This document shows positions 51,062 to 62,071 of a stretch of 64,000 nt of DNA, piece by piece. Both the position numbers and the translations under genes were made by a program. Origin of the DNA: Microterricola viridarii (GTDB lineage: Bacteria > Actinomycetota > Actinomycetes > Actinomycetales > Microbacteriaceae); contig NZ_CP014145.1 of the NCBI RefSeq assembly GCF_001542775.1, positions 3,410,001 through 3,474,000 on the forward strand. The letters are read 5' to 3'. The notes beneath the pieces are model-generated. The model saw nothing but the letters and a program-made list of their open reading frames with translations, made no database searches and was not told where the DNA came from. Positions within the stretch are counted from its first letter, which is position 1; each line of letters opens with the position of its first letter.

Positions 51062-52255
51062 ATGTCATCAACGATTGCCCCAGCCGCCCCTATTCCACCG
51101 AGTGCAGCACGCGGCCGTTTGCCGCTCGGCGGCCTGCTCGCCCTGGCCGCGGTCGTGTTCACGGGAGTCGTCACCGAGATCCTGCCGGCCGGCCTGCTGC
51201 CACAGATGAGCGCCGACCTCGGCATCTCCGCGTCCCAGGTCGGCGCCCTCGTCGCCGTCTACGCCGTTGCCACCGCCATCACCGCGATTCCGCTCGTCGC
51301 ACTCACCCGGGCGATCCCGCGCAAGGCGTTGCTCGTGAGCCTGGTGCTGGGCTTCGCCGTCGTGAATGCCGTCACCGCCCTCGCGCCCGGCTACGCGCTC
51401 ATCCTCGGTGCCCGCGTGGTCGGCGGCATGCTCGCCGGCCTGCTCTGGGCGATGGCGGCGGGCTACGCCATGCGCATGGTCGAGGCGGAGCGCGCGGGCA
51501 AGGCGCTGTCGGTCGCCATGGTCGGCACGCCGCTCGCCTTCGCCTTCGGGTTGCCGATCGCCACGGCGCTCGGGTCAGCACTCGGCTGGCGGGAGGCGTT
51601 CGGCGCGATGGCGGTGCTGAGCCTGGGGCTCGCGTTGTGGGCCGCGCTCGCCCTGCCGGCGTTCCCCGGAGAACGGGCCGGAGACCGGCCGTCGCTGTTG
51701 ACGGTGCTGCGGATGCCGGGGCTTGCGACGGTGCTCGCGGTGACCGGATTCTTCGTGCTCGCGCACAATGTCGCCTACACGTACATCGCGCCACTCACCG
51801 TAGCGTCCGGGGTTGCCCGCCACCTCGATGTGGCCCTGCTCGCCTTCGGCGTGCTCGCCGTCGGCGGCGTGCTCACCGCCGGAATCCTGGTCGATCGACA
51901 CCTGCGCGCGATGGTCCTAGTCGCGTCGGCGCTACTGGGCATCGCGATGCTCGCCCTGGGCCTCTGGGGCGCCAACGCCGTGGTCGTCTACCTGGCCATC
52001 GGGCTGTGGGGCTTCGCCTACGGGGGAGCGCCGACGCTCTTCCAGTCGGCGCCCGCCCGGATCGCCGGCTCGGCGGCCGACGTCGCGCAGTCGATGGTGG
52101 TGGCAACCTGGAACGGCTCGATCGCCCTCGGGGCGCTGCTCGGCGGAGTGGTCATCGACACGCTGGGCGTGCCGCTGCTGCCCTGGGCGACGATCGTGCT
52201 GCTCGCTGTCGCCGCCGCGCTCGCGGCGACGTCGCGCGCCGCCTTCGCCCGGTAG
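51062..52255 (+). CDS. MFS transporter (DHA1/AraJ-like)
   Basis: A 397-residue transporter with 12 predicted helices. The N-terminal half has GVVTEILPAGLLPQMSADLG and a loop-2/3 motif (ALTRAIPRKALLVSLVLGFA, weak motif A). Helix 5 carries GMLAGLLWAMAAGYAMRMV. The DHA1 family exports drugs or sugars. The divergent MerR gene and promoter suggest substrate-induced efflux of a toxic compound. Confidence 0.88.
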   Translation: MSSTIAPAAPIPPSAARGRLPLGGLLALAAVVFTGVVTEILPAGLLPQMSADLGISASQVGALVAVYAVATAITAIPLVALTRAIPRKALLVSLVLGFAVVNAVTALAPGYALILGARVVGGMLAGLLWAMAAGYAMRMVEAERAGKALSVAMVGTPLAFAFGLPIATALGSALGWREAFGAMAVLSLGLALWAALALPAFPGERAGDRPSLLTVLRMPGLATVLAVTGFFVLAHNVAYTYIAPLTVASGVARHLDVALLAFGVLAVGGVLTAGILVDRHLRAMVLVASALLGIAMLALGLWGANAVVVYLAIGLWGFAYGGAPTLFQSAPARIAGSAADVAQSMVVATWNGSIALGALLGGVVIDTLGVPLLPWATIVLLAVAAALAATSRAAFAR

Positions 52256-52273
52256 GGCTGGGGCGCGCGGGGG

Positions 52274-53351
52274 ATTTCGACAGGCTCAATCAGCGGGAGA
52301 GCGGGAGCGCCCGTCCACCCGCTGGTCGAGTAGCGAGGAACGAGCGTATCGAGACCTCGCACCGGGAACCGTCTGGCCGGAAGCCGGGTCTCGATACGGC
52401 CCTGGCGGGCCTACTCGACCAGCGGGGGAGGAGCCCCGGCCCGCTGGTTGAGCTCTCTCCCGCTGGTTGAGCTTGTCGAAACCCCGCCCGGGAGCGCCCG
52501 TCCACCCGTTGGTCGAGTAGCGAGGAACGAGCGTATCGAGACCTCGCATCGGGAACGGTCTGGCTGGAAGCCGGGTCTCGATACGGCCCTGGCGGGCCTA
52601 CTCGACCAGCGGGGGAGGAGTGCCTACCCGCTGGTTGAGCTCCCTCCCGCTGGTTGAGCTCCCTCCCGCTGGTTGAGCTCCCTCCCGCTGGTTGAGCTCC
52701 CTCCCGCTGGTTGAGCTCCCTCCCGATGGTTGAGCTTGTCGAAACCCCGCCCGGGAGCGCCCGTCCACCTGTTGGTCGAGTAGCGAGGAACGAGCGTATC
52801 GAGACCTCGCACCGGGTACGGTCTGGCTGGAAGCCGGGTCTCGATACGGCCCTGGCGGGCCTACTCGACCAGCGGGGGAGGAGTGCCGGCCCGCTGGTTG
52901 AGCTCCCTCCCGCTGGTTGAGCTTGTCGAAACCCCGCCCGGAAGCGCCCGTCCACCTGCTGGTCGAGTAGCGAGGAACGAGCGTATCGAGACCTCGCACC
53001 GGGAACCGTCTGGCCGGAAGCCGGGTCTCGATACGGCCCTGGCGGGCCTACTCGACCAGCGGGGGCGTTGGTTGAGCTTGTCGAAACCCCGCCCGTGAGC
53101 GCTAGTAGAAACCCTGCTGGTCGAGTAGCGAGGAACGAGCGTATCGAGACCTCGCTCCGGGTACGGTCTGACCAGCGGGGGAGGAGTGCCCTCCGCTGGT
53201 TGAGCTTGTCGAAACCCTGCTGGTCGAGTAGCGAGGAACGAGCGTATCGAGACCTCGCACCGGGAACGGTCTGGCCGGAAGCCGGGTCTCGATACGGCCC
53301 TGGCGGGCCTACTCGACCAGCGGGGGCGCTGGTTGAGCTTGTCGAAACCCC
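52274..53351. repeat. Large array of 97-bp composite elements and short palindromes
   Basis: Five complete composite elements of exactly 97 bases (52324-52420, 52511-52607, 52774-52870, 52961-53057, 53222-53318) and one truncated copy (from 53119). Each begins GGTCGAGTAGCGAGGAACG and ends GGGCCTACTCGACC. The spacers hold copies of the CTGGTTGAGCTCCCTCCCG minisatellite (six at about 52628-52736) and GGTTGAGCTTGTCGAAACC. No gene is supported within the array, though frames through it look open because of the repeat. It lies between the MFS gene and exonuclease III. Confidence 0.9.
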
Positions 53352-53362
53352 GCCCGGGAGGG

Positions 53363-54199
53363 CTAGTAGAACATCGGCCGATCGTCGTCGTCGCCGTCGA
53401 GTTCCACGTCGACGACCACGGGAACGTGGTCGCTGGGCCCGTCGCCCTTGCGCTCGTCGCGGTGGATGCCGGCATTCGTCACCGTGTCGGCGAAGGCCCG
53501 CGAACCCAGGATGAAGTCGATGCGCATGCCCTCGTCGCGGGGGAAACGCAGCTGCTTGTAGTCCCAGAACGTGTAGCCCTCTGGAACGAGCGGGCGCACC
53601 ACGTCGCTCACGCCGGCCGCCTCGAGCGCGCGGAACGCAGCCCGCTCCGGCTCGGAGATGTGCGTCGAGACGCCGGGGATGAAGCTCGGGTCGCCCATGT
53701 CGGCCTCGAGCGGGGCCACGTTGAAGTCGCCCATCAGCGCGAGGGCGAGCTCGGGGTTCGCGGCCAGCTCGGCGCGGGTGTGCTCGGTGAGCGCCGCGTA
53801 CCAGTCCAGCTTGTAGTGGAAGTGCGGGTCGCCGAGGGCGCGGCCGTTCGGCACGTACAGGCTCCACAACCGCTGGTCGTTGACGGTCACGCCGAGGGCG
53901 CGCGCCTCCAACGGCTGGTCGGGGCCCTCGAGCCCCTTCTGGAACCCGGGCATGCCGGGGAAGCTGGTCGCGACGTCCTCCAGCGGGTGGCGGCTGGCGA
54001 AGGCGACGCCGTTCCACTGGCTCAGCCCGTGGATCGCCAGCTCATAGCCGGCCTCCTCGAAGGCCTCGACCGGGAACTGCTCCGGCTTGCACTTGATCTC
54101 TTGCATGGCGAGCACGTCGACGTCTTCACGCACCATCCAGTCGACGACGCGTCCGACGCGGGTGCGGATCGAGTTGACGTTCCAGGTGGCGATGCGCAT
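53363..54199 (-). CDS. xthA: Exodeoxyribonuclease III / AP endonuclease
   Basis: A 278-residue Mg-dependent nuclease that cleaves at abasic sites in base-excision repair. The EEP fold motifs are seen: [14 protein letters not shown] (N and N-V-N), [11 protein letters not shown] (metal Glu), [17 protein letters not shown] (active-site Asp-Asn), and [13 protein letters not shown] (Asp-His). The length fits exonuclease III. The start is at 54199 in a region divergent from the first cofE gene; its 3' side borders the repeat array. Confidence 0.92.
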   Translation of the reverse strand: MRIATWNVNSIRTRVGRVVDWMVREDVDVLAMQEIKCKPEQFPVEAFEEAGYELAIHGLSQWNGVAFASRHPLEDVATSFPGMPGFQKGLEGPDQPLEARALGVTVNDQRLWSLYVPNGRALGDPHFHYKLDWYAALTEHTRAELAANPELALALMGDFNVAPLEADMGDPSFIPGVSTHISEPERAAFRALEAAGVSDVVRPLVPEGYTFWDYKQLRFPRDEGMRIDFILGSRAFADTVTNAGIHRDERKGDGPSDHVPVVVDVELDGDDDDRPMFY

Positions 54200-54318
54200 G
54201 GCATCGAGTCTACGAGCGCGGGCTGCCTGCCGCTGAACGGATGCTGGGAGCGCGCTGCGGGCTGATGGCGAGTGCGGCAGACTGCTCGTACGGTTCGTTC
54301 GAGCGATTGGGAGTCGGG

Positions 54319-55110
54319 ATGCGGTTCAGTGTCGAGGGTGTCGAGGGCATGCCCGAGGTGAGCGAGGGCGACGACCTCGCGGCGATGATCGCGGCATCCG
54401 TGGAACTCGAGGACGGCGACATTCTTGTCGTCACCTCGAAGATCGTCTCGAAGGCAGAGGGGCGCATCGTCGCCGCGGCCGACCGCGAGCAGGCCATCAC
54501 CGACGAGACCGTGCGCGTCGTCGCCACGCGAACCTACCCGGGCGGCGTCACTCGAATCGTCGAGAACCGGCAGGGCATCATCGGGGCCGCAGCGGGAGTC
54601 GACGCCTCCAACACGCCACACGGCACCGTGCTGCTGCTGCCGATCGATCCGGACGCCTCCGCGCGGGCGCTCGCCACCGAGCTGCGCGCACGCACCGGCG
54701 CGCGCGTGGGCGTGCTGCTCTCTGACACGCTCGGCCGCCCGTGGCGCGAAGGGCAGACCGACATCGCGATCGGCGCGGCGGGCGTGCACGTCTTCGACGA
54801 CCTGCGCGGCACGACGGATGCCGCAGGCAAACCGCTCGCCGTCACGATGCCGTGTGTGGCCGACGAGCTCGCTGCGGCCGGCGAGCTCGTGAAGGGCAAG
54901 TCGTCGGGCGTGCCGGTGGCCATCGTGCGAGGACTCGACCGGCTGGTCGGCCCGCTCGACCTGCCCGGCGCGCGCTCGATCGTGCGCCCGGCCGACCGAG
55001 ACCTGTTCCATCTCGGCAGCGACGAGTCGTACAACGAGGGGTATCGCGCCGGCTTCGACGAGGCCCAGGCCGAAGGGCCGCTGCGCGAGATCAGCGACCG
55101 AGACCTGTAG
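54319..55110 (+). CDS. cofE: Coenzyme F420-0:L-glutamate ligase (CofE), copy 1
   Basis: A 263-residue ligase that adds glutamate to coenzyme F420-0 with GTP. The family core is plain: [56 protein letters not shown], and [20 protein letters not shown]. It is CofE-only, without the nitroreductase-like domain of mycobacterial FbiB. The C-terminus ends in a short [16 protein letters not shown] stretch. The start at 54319 follows GGGAGTCGGG. It is followed by a GntR gene and a second cofE at 57141. Confidence 0.88.
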   Translation: MRFSVEGVEGMPEVSEGDDLAAMIAASVELEDGDILVVTSKIVSKAEGRIVAAADREQAITDETVRVVATRTYPGGVTRIVENRQGIIGAAAGVDASNTPHGTVLLLPIDPDASARALATELRARTGARVGVLLSDTLGRPWREGQTDIAIGAAGVHVFDDLRGTTDAAGKPLAVTMPCVADELAAAGELVKGKSSGVPVAIVRGLDRLVGPLDLPGARSIVRPADRDLFHLGSDESYNEGYRAGFDEAQAEGPLREISDRDL

Positions 55111-55163
55111 CGGCGGGCGCTCTCCACCGAGCCGGCTCGGTGGATTCCGACCCCATCTCGTGA

Positions 55164-55179
55164 ATTCTGGATCCAAAAT
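55164..55179. promoter_or_regulatory. GntR operator candidate, site 1
   Basis: ATTCTGGATCCAAAAT, 38 bases upstream of the GntR start. The reverse complement recurs exactly at 56030-56045 and a one-mismatch copy at 63257-63272. The centre TGGATCCA is a perfect palindrome, as expected for a dimeric GntR site. It suggests autoregulation. Confidence 0.7.
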
Positions 55180-55217
55180 CGGGCACTTTGAGCGTTTTTC
55201 GGATATCTTCAAGTCTC

Positions 55218-55988
55218 ATGAGCGCACGTAATGCAATGCCAGCGTCAACTCAGGTGGCAGCGGGGGCCCCGGCCGGCGACGGCGGGGCGGCTGCACTGCA
55301 GCAACTCGCGGGTCGATACGCGACGGGATACCGCTCCGTGAGCGTGATGGCCTACGACATCTTGAAGGACGCGATCCTCAGCGGGGCGCTGCTGCCCGGC
55401 CAGAAGCTGCGCCAAGAGACCCTCGCAGAACTGATCGGCGTCTCGCGACTGCCGGTTCGATCGGCGCTCATCCAGCTTGAGGCCGATGGCCTCGTCGAGT
55501 TCCACGACCGGCGCGGGGCCGTCGTGAAGTCGCTCTCTGTGGCGCAGGCCGAAGAGGTCTACAACATTCGTGTGCTTCTCGAGGTTGAGGCGTTACGGCT
55601 CACGATGGCCGAGCTCACCGACGCGCGTGTCGCCCGCCTGCGTCAGCTCGGCAAGGTCGCCGACACGAAGCAGGAGGGTGCCGAGTTCGTTGACGCCCGC
55701 ACCGAGTTCTACGGCGAGCTCTACGACGCCGACAAGCGCCCCGTGCTGTGGGAGATGATCGAGCAGCTGCGTCTCAAGGTCGGGCGCTACGTGCTCGGGT
55801 GGCGCCTGGTCGGCGATGCAGAGCACAGCCACACGCACGGGCAGCTGATCGAGGCCGTTGCGTCTGGTGATGTCGACCGTGCGACCGGCGTGCTTCGCGA
55901 CCACCTCATCGGGGTGCGCGATGCCGTGCTCGAACTTCTCGAGGCCGAAGCGGCCGTCGAAGTGGTTCCGCCGCGCCCCTCCATGTGA
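55218..55988 (+). CDS. FadR-subfamily GntR regulator of the F420 locus
   Basis: A 256-residue regulator. The winged helix is at residues about 45-110 (ILSGALLPGQKLRQETLAEL; GVSRLPVRSALIQLEADGLV), and an FCD-type ligand domain follows (VYNIRVLLEVEALRLTMAEL; HSHTHGQLIEAVASGDVDRA). The ATG at 55218 precedes an unusually long disordered N-terminus of about 45 residues. It lies between the two cofE genes, flanked by GGATCC-centred operator candidates, so it is the likely local regulator. The effector is unknown; an F420-pathway or substrate-derived ligand is an inference. Confidence 0.85.
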   Translation: MSARNAMPASTQVAAGAPAGDGGAAALQQLAGRYATGYRSVSVMAYDILKDAILSGALLPGQKLRQETLAELIGVSRLPVRSALIQLEADGLVEFHDRRGAVVKSLSVAQAEEVYNIRVLLEVEALRLTMAELTDARVARLRQLGKVADTKQEGAEFVDARTEFYGELYDADKRPVLWEMIEQLRLKVGRYVLGWRLVGDAEHSHTHGQLIEAVASGDVDRATGVLRDHLIGVRDAVLELLEAEAAVEVVPPRPSM

Positions 55989-56029
55989 CCGTCGGAGCTC
56001 GCGGGAGCCAATCCCGGCGAGGCTCTTGC

Positions 56030-56045
56030 ATTTTGGATCCAGAAT
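56030..56045. promoter_or_regulatory. GntR operator candidate, site 2
   Basis: ATTTTGGATCCAGAAT, the exact reverse complement of site 1, about 100 bases upstream of the oxidoreductase-cofE-cofC-fgd operon. Confidence 0.7.
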
Positions 56046-56145
56046 CCGAAAGAATGAGCGTGCGACGCCGCAGCTCCCAGACTGAGCGTCGGCAGGATTC
56101 ACGTTCACCGGCCCACGGCCGACTTTGAGGCGAGAGGATGGAACC

Positions 56146-57144
56146 GTGTCAGTTCGCATCGGGTACGCCGCCATGCTCGAGCAGTTCCCGCCGGCCGAGG
56201 CGGTCTCGCTCGCCGCTTTCGCTGAAGAACGCGGATTCAGCGGCGTCATGGCCTCCGACCACTTCCAGCCGTGGATTCCCCAGCAGGGCGAATCGTCGTT
56301 CGTCTGGAGCGTGCTCGCCGCGCTCGGTGAGCGCACTGCCGGCGACATCGGCCCCGGCGTGACCACCCCCACCTTCCGTTGGCACCCCGCCATGGTCGCC
56401 CAGGCCAGCGCCACCCTCGCCTCGATGTACCCCGGCCGCCACTGGCTCGGCATCGGCTCCGGCGAGGCGCTCAACGAGCACGTCGTCGGCGCCTACTGGC
56501 CAGAGGCCCACGAGCGCATCAACCGCATGTTCGAGGCGGTCGACGTGATCAAGAAACTCTTCACGGCATCGATCGCCGGCCGCGAGGTGCGCCACATCGG
56601 CCCCCACTTCAAGATGGAGACCACGCGACTCTGGACGATGCCGCCCGTCGCCCCCGAGATCTACATTGCGACGCAGGGGCCGGTGACCGCGAAGCGTGCC
56701 GGCCGCCAGGCCGACGGCATCATCACGACCGGGGCTGACGACGAGCGACTGCGTGTGCTGCTCGCGAAGTTCGATGAGGGAGCCCGCGAGGGCCACCGCG
56801 ACCCCTCCAAGCTCACCCGCGTGCTGCAACTGCACCTCTCGTGGGCGCCCACCGACGAGCAGGCGATGCGCAACGCCCTCACCGAATGGCCGATCGCCGG
56901 CATGCGATTCGGGCGCAGCGACATCCGCTCGCCCTTCGAGTTCGAGCAGCTCGCGCGCACGGTGCGCCCCGCCGATTTCGAGGGCCGCATGACTGTCTCG
57001 AGCGACCTCGACGTGCACCGCGCGCACATTCAGCGCTGCATCGACCTGGGATTCGACCGCATCTACCTGCACAACGTCGGGCGCAACCAACGCGAATGGC
57101 TCGAGGCCTTCGGGCGTGACGTGCTGCCGAGGCTCGAACGATGA
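56146..57144 (+). CDS. F420-dependent LLM-class oxidoreductase of the FGD family
   Basis: A 332-residue TIM-barrel luciferase-like oxidoreductase using F420. It has the hallmark ASDHFQPW and [14 protein letters not shown] motifs of the glucose-6-phosphate dehydrogenase family (TIGR03557 type). The phosphate-binding Lys that FGD1 has in the loop after the glycine-rich turn is replaced ([13 protein letters not shown]), so the substrate is probably not glucose-6-phosphate. GTG 56146 was chosen over TTG 56125; AGAGGA lies nine bases upstream. It overlaps cofE copy 2 by 4 bases and so heads the operon. Confidence 0.85.
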   Translation: MSVRIGYAAMLEQFPPAEAVSLAAFAEERGFSGVMASDHFQPWIPQQGESSFVWSVLAALGERTAGDIGPGVTTPTFRWHPAMVAQASATLASMYPGRHWLGIGSGEALNEHVVGAYWPEAHERINRMFEAVDVIKKLFTASIAGREVRHIGPHFKMETTRLWTMPPVAPEIYIATQGPVTAKRAGRQADGIITTGADDERLRVLLAKFDEGAREGHRDPSKLTRVLQLHLSWAPTDEQAMRNALTEWPIAGMRFGRSDIRSPFEFEQLARTVRPADFEGRMTVSSDLDVHRAHIQRCIDLGFDRIYLHNVGRNQREWLEAFGRDVLPRLER

Positions 57145-58139
57145 CCGCGCAGAGCAGGCAGCCTGTGCCGGACACGGATGTCGCGACCATCGCCGTGCGG
57201 GCCCTGGCCGGTATCGGCGAGATCAGCGCCGGCGACGACCTCGTGGCCGTGATCCTCGAGGCCGCAGCAGGCTCGGGCGCGCTGCACGACGGCGACATCC
57301 TCGTGGTGACCTCCAAGATCGTCTCCAAAGCCGAGGGGCGCATCGTGCACGCGGCCGACCGCGAGCAGGCGATCACCGCGGAGACCGTGCGGGTCGTCGC
57401 GACCCGTGCCCACGACAACGGCATCACCCGCATCGTCGAGAACCGGCAGGGCATGGTCGCCGCCGCCGCCGGAGTCGACGCCTCCAACACCCCTGACGGC
57501 ACCGTGCTGCTGCTGCCGCTCGACCCGGACGACTCGGCCCGACGCCTCGCCGCGGGGCTCCGCGAGCGCACCGGCCTGCGTCTCGGCGTGCTGCTCTCCG
57601 ACACGCTCGGCCGCCCGTGGCGCGAGGGCCAGACCGACGTCGCGATCGGAGCGGCGGGCGTGCAGGTCGTCGACGACCTGCGCGGCGGCACCGACACCCA
57701 GGGCCGAGAACTCACCGTCACCATGGCCTGCCTCGCCGACGAGCTCGCCGGCGCCGGCGACCTCGTGAAGGGCAAGGCCCGCGGATGCCCCGTCGCCGTC
57801 GTCTCGGGCCTCGGGCATCTGGTGGGCGCCCTCGATCTTCCCGGTGCGCGCAGCATCGTTCGCGCGTCGGACCGCGACCTCTTCCGCCTCGGCACCGACG
57901 AGGCGATCGACGTCGGCCGCACCGAGGGGCGCCAACAGGGATTCCGCCAGGGCCGGGCAGCCGGGCACGCGGAGGGCTACGCCTCCGGCTATGCGGAGGG
58001 GCGTGCCGCGGCGCGCGCCGAAGCGCTCATGGCCCGGAAGGCCCGCGCGGCCAGGCGGGCGGCCGCCGCGGCCGGCTCCGCTGGCCCGACCCGCCTCGAG
58101 GCGCCGGACGCGCTGCACGGATTCGCCGAGGCACGCTGA
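57141..58139 (+). CDS. cofE: Coenzyme F420-0:L-glutamate ligase (CofE), copy 2, with GX3-repeat tail
   Basis: A 332-residue CofE. The catalytic core matches copy 1: [56 protein letters not shown]. After the core, about residue 255, it has a 75-residue extension: a run of G-x3 repeats ([20 protein letters not shown] and SGYAEGRAA) then a very basic Ala/Arg region. Copy 1 has only a short version. The two may differ in chain length or specificity. It is the second gene of the operon and overlaps the next by stop/start TGATG. Confidence 0.87.
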   Translation: MTAQSRQPVPDTDVATIAVRALAGIGEISAGDDLVAVILEAAAGSGALHDGDILVVTSKIVSKAEGRIVHAADREQAITAETVRVVATRAHDNGITRIVENRQGMVAAAAGVDASNTPDGTVLLLPLDPDDSARRLAAGLRERTGLRLGVLLSDTLGRPWREGQTDVAIGAAGVQVVDDLRGGTDTQGRELTVTMACLADELAGAGDLVKGKARGCPVAVVSGLGHLVGALDLPGARSIVRASDRDLFRLGTDEAIDVGRTEGRQQGFRQGRAAGHAEGYASGYAEGRAAARAEALMARKARAARRAAAAAGSAGPTRLEAPDALHGFAEAR

Positions 58140-58906
58140 TGCTGACCTACGACGTCGTGATCCCGGTGAAGCCGCTCATCGACGCCAAGACGCGACTCTC
58201 GCCGGCGGTCGACCCCACCGCACGCGCCGCGCTCGCGCGCGCATTCGCACTCGACACCATCACCGCCGCGCTCGCGGCACCTCGGGTGGCTCGCGTCGTC
58301 GTCGTGGGGGATCTGAGCGGCCACCTCGACGAGCTGCCAGACGGAGTCGTGGTCGTCGCCGAACCCGAGCCACGTTCCCTCGCCAGCGCGGTGCGGCACG
58401 GCATCGCCGAGGCACGGCGCACGTCCACACCCGAGCCCAGCGATGCCTCCGGCCGCAGCCACCGCGGAATCGCGGTGCTGCTCGGCGATCTTCCTGCGCT
58501 CACCGCCGCGGCGTTGGGGGCTGCACTCGACGCCGCGTCGCGGCATCCGCTCGCTTTCATGCCCGACTCCGACGGCACTGGCACCACGCTCGCGACGGCC
58601 GGCGCGCACACCCGGCTCGAGCCGGCCTTCGGCACCGACTCGGCCGCGCGACACCGCGCCCTCGGCTTCCGCGACCTCTCGCACGAGGTGCCCGCGCAGC
58701 TCGCCCGCTTCGTGCGCCGCGACGTCGACACGGTCGAGGCGCTCGACGGCGCCCTGCGGCTCGGCGTCGGCACGCACACCGCAGAAGCCGTCGCCGAATT
58801 CGCCGACGGCGCCCTGGGCCGCAGCCGCCCGGAAGCCGGCGCGCAGGCAATCCGTTCCGAAAACACAACCGCGTCACTCGACTCCACCAGAAAGGGAGCA
58901 GCATGA
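58139..58906 (+). CDS. cofC: 2-phospho-L-lactate guanylyltransferase-like (CofC)
   Basis: A 255-residue nucleotidyltransferase that would make lactyl- or enolpyruvyl-diphospho-guanosine for F420-0 assembly. The NTP-transferase start is [20 protein letters not shown], with the [11 protein letters not shown] segment in the middle and [16 protein letters not shown] for the nucleotide loop, as in CofC. It is longer than typical CofC (about 210) through a Ser/Thr-rich insertion near residue 90. Its presence would make F420 precursor synthesis possible, which is odd beside an F420-0 importer. Confidence 0.8.
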   Translation: MLTYDVVIPVKPLIDAKTRLSPAVDPTARAALARAFALDTITAALAAPRVARVVVVGDLSGHLDELPDGVVVVAEPEPRSLASAVRHGIAEARRTSTPEPSDASGRSHRGIAVLLGDLPALTAAALGAALDAASRHPLAFMPDSDGTGTTLATAGAHTRLEPAFGTDSAARHRALGFRDLSHEVPAQLARFVRRDVDTVEALDGALRLGVGTHTAEAVAEFADGALGRSRPEAGAQAIRSENTTASLDSTRKGAA

Positions 58907-59934
58907 CCCTCACCCTTGGATACAAGGCCAGCGCAGAACAGTTCGACCCCCGCGAGCTCGTCGAGATCGCCGTCGCCGCCGAAGCACACGGCATGGAGTC
59001 CGTCTTCGTGAGCGACCACTTCCAGCCCTGGCGGCACACGGGCGGGCACGCGCCCTTCTCGCTGACCTGGATGGCCGCGGTCGGCGAGCGCACCTCGACG
59101 ATCAAGATCGGCACCTCGGTGATGACGCCGACGTTCCGCTACAACCCGGCCGTGATCGCCCAGGCGTTCGCCTCGATGGGCTGCCTGTACCCGGGCCGCA
59201 TCATTCTCGGCATCGGTTCGGGCGAGGCTCTCAACGAGGTCGCCACCGGCTTCCAGGGCGCCGGCGAACAGGTCTGGCCCGAGTTCCGCGAACGGTACGC
59301 GCGCCTGCGCGAGTCGGTGCGCCTGATGCGCGAACTGTGGGAGGGTGACCGCGTCAGCTTCGACGGCGAGTACTACTCGACGCACGACGCGTCGATCTAC
59401 GACCGGCCAGAGGGCGGCATCCCGATCTACATCGCCGCGGGCGGCCCGCAGGTCGCAAAGTACGCCGGCCGTGCCGGTGACGGCTTCATCTGCACCTCGG
59501 GCAAGGGTGCCGAGCTCTACGTCGACCAGCTCATGCCCGCCGTGCGCGAAGGCCTCGAGGCGCGCACCGACGGCCGCACGTTCGACGAGTACGACCGCAT
59601 GATCGAGATCAAGCTCTCGTATGAGGAGACCGAGGAGGCCGCGCTCGACAACACGCGCTTCTGGTCGCCGCTCTCGCTCTCGAAGGAGCAGAAGCACGAC
59701 ATCACCGACCCGGTCGAGATGGAGAAGGCCGCCGACGCGCTGCCGATCGAGCAGATCGCCAAGCGCTGGATCGTGGGGACCGACCCTGACGTCGTCGCCG
59801 AGGCCATCGGCCAGTACATCGACTGGGGCTTCAACCACCTCGTGTTCCACGCGCCGGGGCACGACCAGCGCCGCTTCCTGATGCTGTTCGAGCGCGACAT
59901 CGCGCCGCGGCTCCGGGCGCGCGCCGCCAAGTAG
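58903..59934 (+). CDS. fgd: F420-dependent glucose-6-phosphate dehydrogenase
   Basis: A 343-residue LLM enzyme that oxidises glucose-6-phosphate and reduces F420. It matches M. tuberculosis FGD1 active-site residues with an offset of one: Asp38 and His39 and Trp43 in SDHFQPW, and Glu108 in GSGEALNE. The loop after CTSG contains Lys ([10 protein letters not shown]), and later Lys/Arg ([21 protein letters not shown]) correspond to the phosphate-binding residues. AAAGGGAG precedes the start. It would supply reduced F420 for the local oxidoreductases. Confidence 0.9.
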   Translation: MTLTLGYKASAEQFDPRELVEIAVAAEAHGMESVFVSDHFQPWRHTGGHAPFSLTWMAAVGERTSTIKIGTSVMTPTFRYNPAVIAQAFASMGCLYPGRIILGIGSGEALNEVATGFQGAGEQVWPEFRERYARLRESVRLMRELWEGDRVSFDGEYYSTHDASIYDRPEGGIPIYIAAGGPQVAKYAGRAGDGFICTSGKGAELYVDQLMPAVREGLEARTDGRTFDEYDRMIEIKLSYEETEEAALDNTRFWSPLSLSKEQKHDITDPVEMEKAADALPIEQIAKRWIVGTDPDVVAEAIGQYIDWGFNHLVFHAPGHDQRRFLMLFERDIAPRLRARAAK

Positions 59935-59954
59935 CCCGCTGGTCGGCACGACCT

Positions 59955-59996
59955 CGCGCAGTGCTCCCCGATCCAACGATCGGGGAGCACTGCGCG
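59955..59996. terminator. Strong hairpin between convergent F420 operons
   Basis: A 19-bp perfect stem (CGCGCAGTGCTCCCCGATC and complement) with a CAAC loop, between fgd (plus) and the ABC importer genes (minus). Confidence 0.85.
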
Positions 59997-60077
59997 TTCG
60001 GCGCGGGCGCGGCCGGATGACGCGGCCGCATGACGTGGCCGGAGCACGCGGGCGGACGGCGTGGCCGCGCCACCGGC

Positions 60078-60937
<860 letters not shown>

Positions 60938-60941
<4 letters not shown>

Positions 60942-62071
60942 GAGAGACTCCTCGATCGAAGCAGCAGCACCGCGAAGACGGGGCCGCCGATGAGCGCGGT
61001 GAGAATGCCCACCGGCAGTTCGCGCGGGTCGAACAGGGTGCGGGCGCCGGTGTCGGCCCAGATCAGGAACAGGGCACCGGCGAGGGCCGAGAGCGGCAGC
61101 AGTGCGCGGTGCCGGGACCCCACGAGCAGCCGCACGGCGTGCGGCAGGATCAGCCCGACGAACCCGATTGAGCCGCTCACGGCCACGAGGGCGCCGGTGA
61201 GCAGCGCGGTGCCGGTGAGCAGCAGTGCGCGGCTGCGGCCGACGTCGATGCCGAGCGCAGCGGCCGCGGTGTCGCCGAACGCGAAGGCGTCGAGGGTGCG
61301 GGCGCTCGCCAGCAGCGGCACGCCCACGATCAGCAGCGCGCCGCCCGCGAGCCACACGGAGCCCCAGTCGGTGCCGGCGAGGGAGCCGAGCAGCCAGTTG
61401 AGGATCTCGCGGTAGCTGTCGCCCGTCGCGCTCCAGAAGATGATGAGGCTCGTGATCGCACCGAACACGCTCGAGACCGCGAGGCCGGCGAGCACGGTGC
61501 GGGTCGGGGTGAGCGCGCCAGCGGCCCTGGCGAGGCCGAGGGTGGCGATGAGAGCAGCGAGGGCGCCCGCGAAGGCGGCGAGCGGCAGCACGAGCGAGGC
61601 GCCGAGCACGATCACGATGACGGCGCCGACCGAGGCGCCAGACGAGAGCCCGAGCAGGTAGGGGTCGGCGAGCGGGTTGCGGGTGAGCGCCTGCATGACG
61701 GCGCCGCAGAGGGCGAGGCCGGCGCCGACCGCCGCGGCGGTGAGCACGCGCGGCATGCGCAACTCCCACACGATTCCGTCGCGGATCGTCGAGAGCGTCG
61801 GCTCGCCGAAGCCGAGATGCGCGCCAATGCTCGCGAAGACGTCGGTGGGGGCCAGCCCGGCCGGCCCGATCGTGACGGCGATGATGATGGATCCCACGAC
61901 CGCCACCGCGAGCAGCGCCGTCCAGGCCGCGACCCGCCCGCTCCCCGCGCGACTCCCGCGGCTGGCCGGGCCGGCCGAACCGAGAACGGCAGAACGCACG
62001 CCGGAGCGGTCGGAAACACCTGTTTCCGCCGTCGCGTCCGCGTGGCCCCCCGTCCTCGGTTCGATGCTCAC
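60938..62071 (-). CDS. Putative F420-0 ABC importer, permease (FecCD type)
   Basis: A 377-residue membrane protein with about nine or ten helices and a Gly-rich FecCD pattern (GAGLALCGAVMQALTRNPLA; DPYLLGLSSGASVGAVIVIV). The GTG start at 62071 overlaps the receptor gene; its stop overlaps the ATPase start, both 4 bases. Same proposed role as its neighbours. Confidence 0.85.

Noticed and set aside
52274..53351. CRISPR array
   Set aside because: Repeats are about 97 bases with inverted ends, the spacers are themselves repeats, and no cas gene is present.
52290..53362. Coding continuation of exonuclease III through the repeat array
   Set aside because: The open frame exists because the repeats lack stops in that phase; the exonuclease ends at 53363 with a complete family length.
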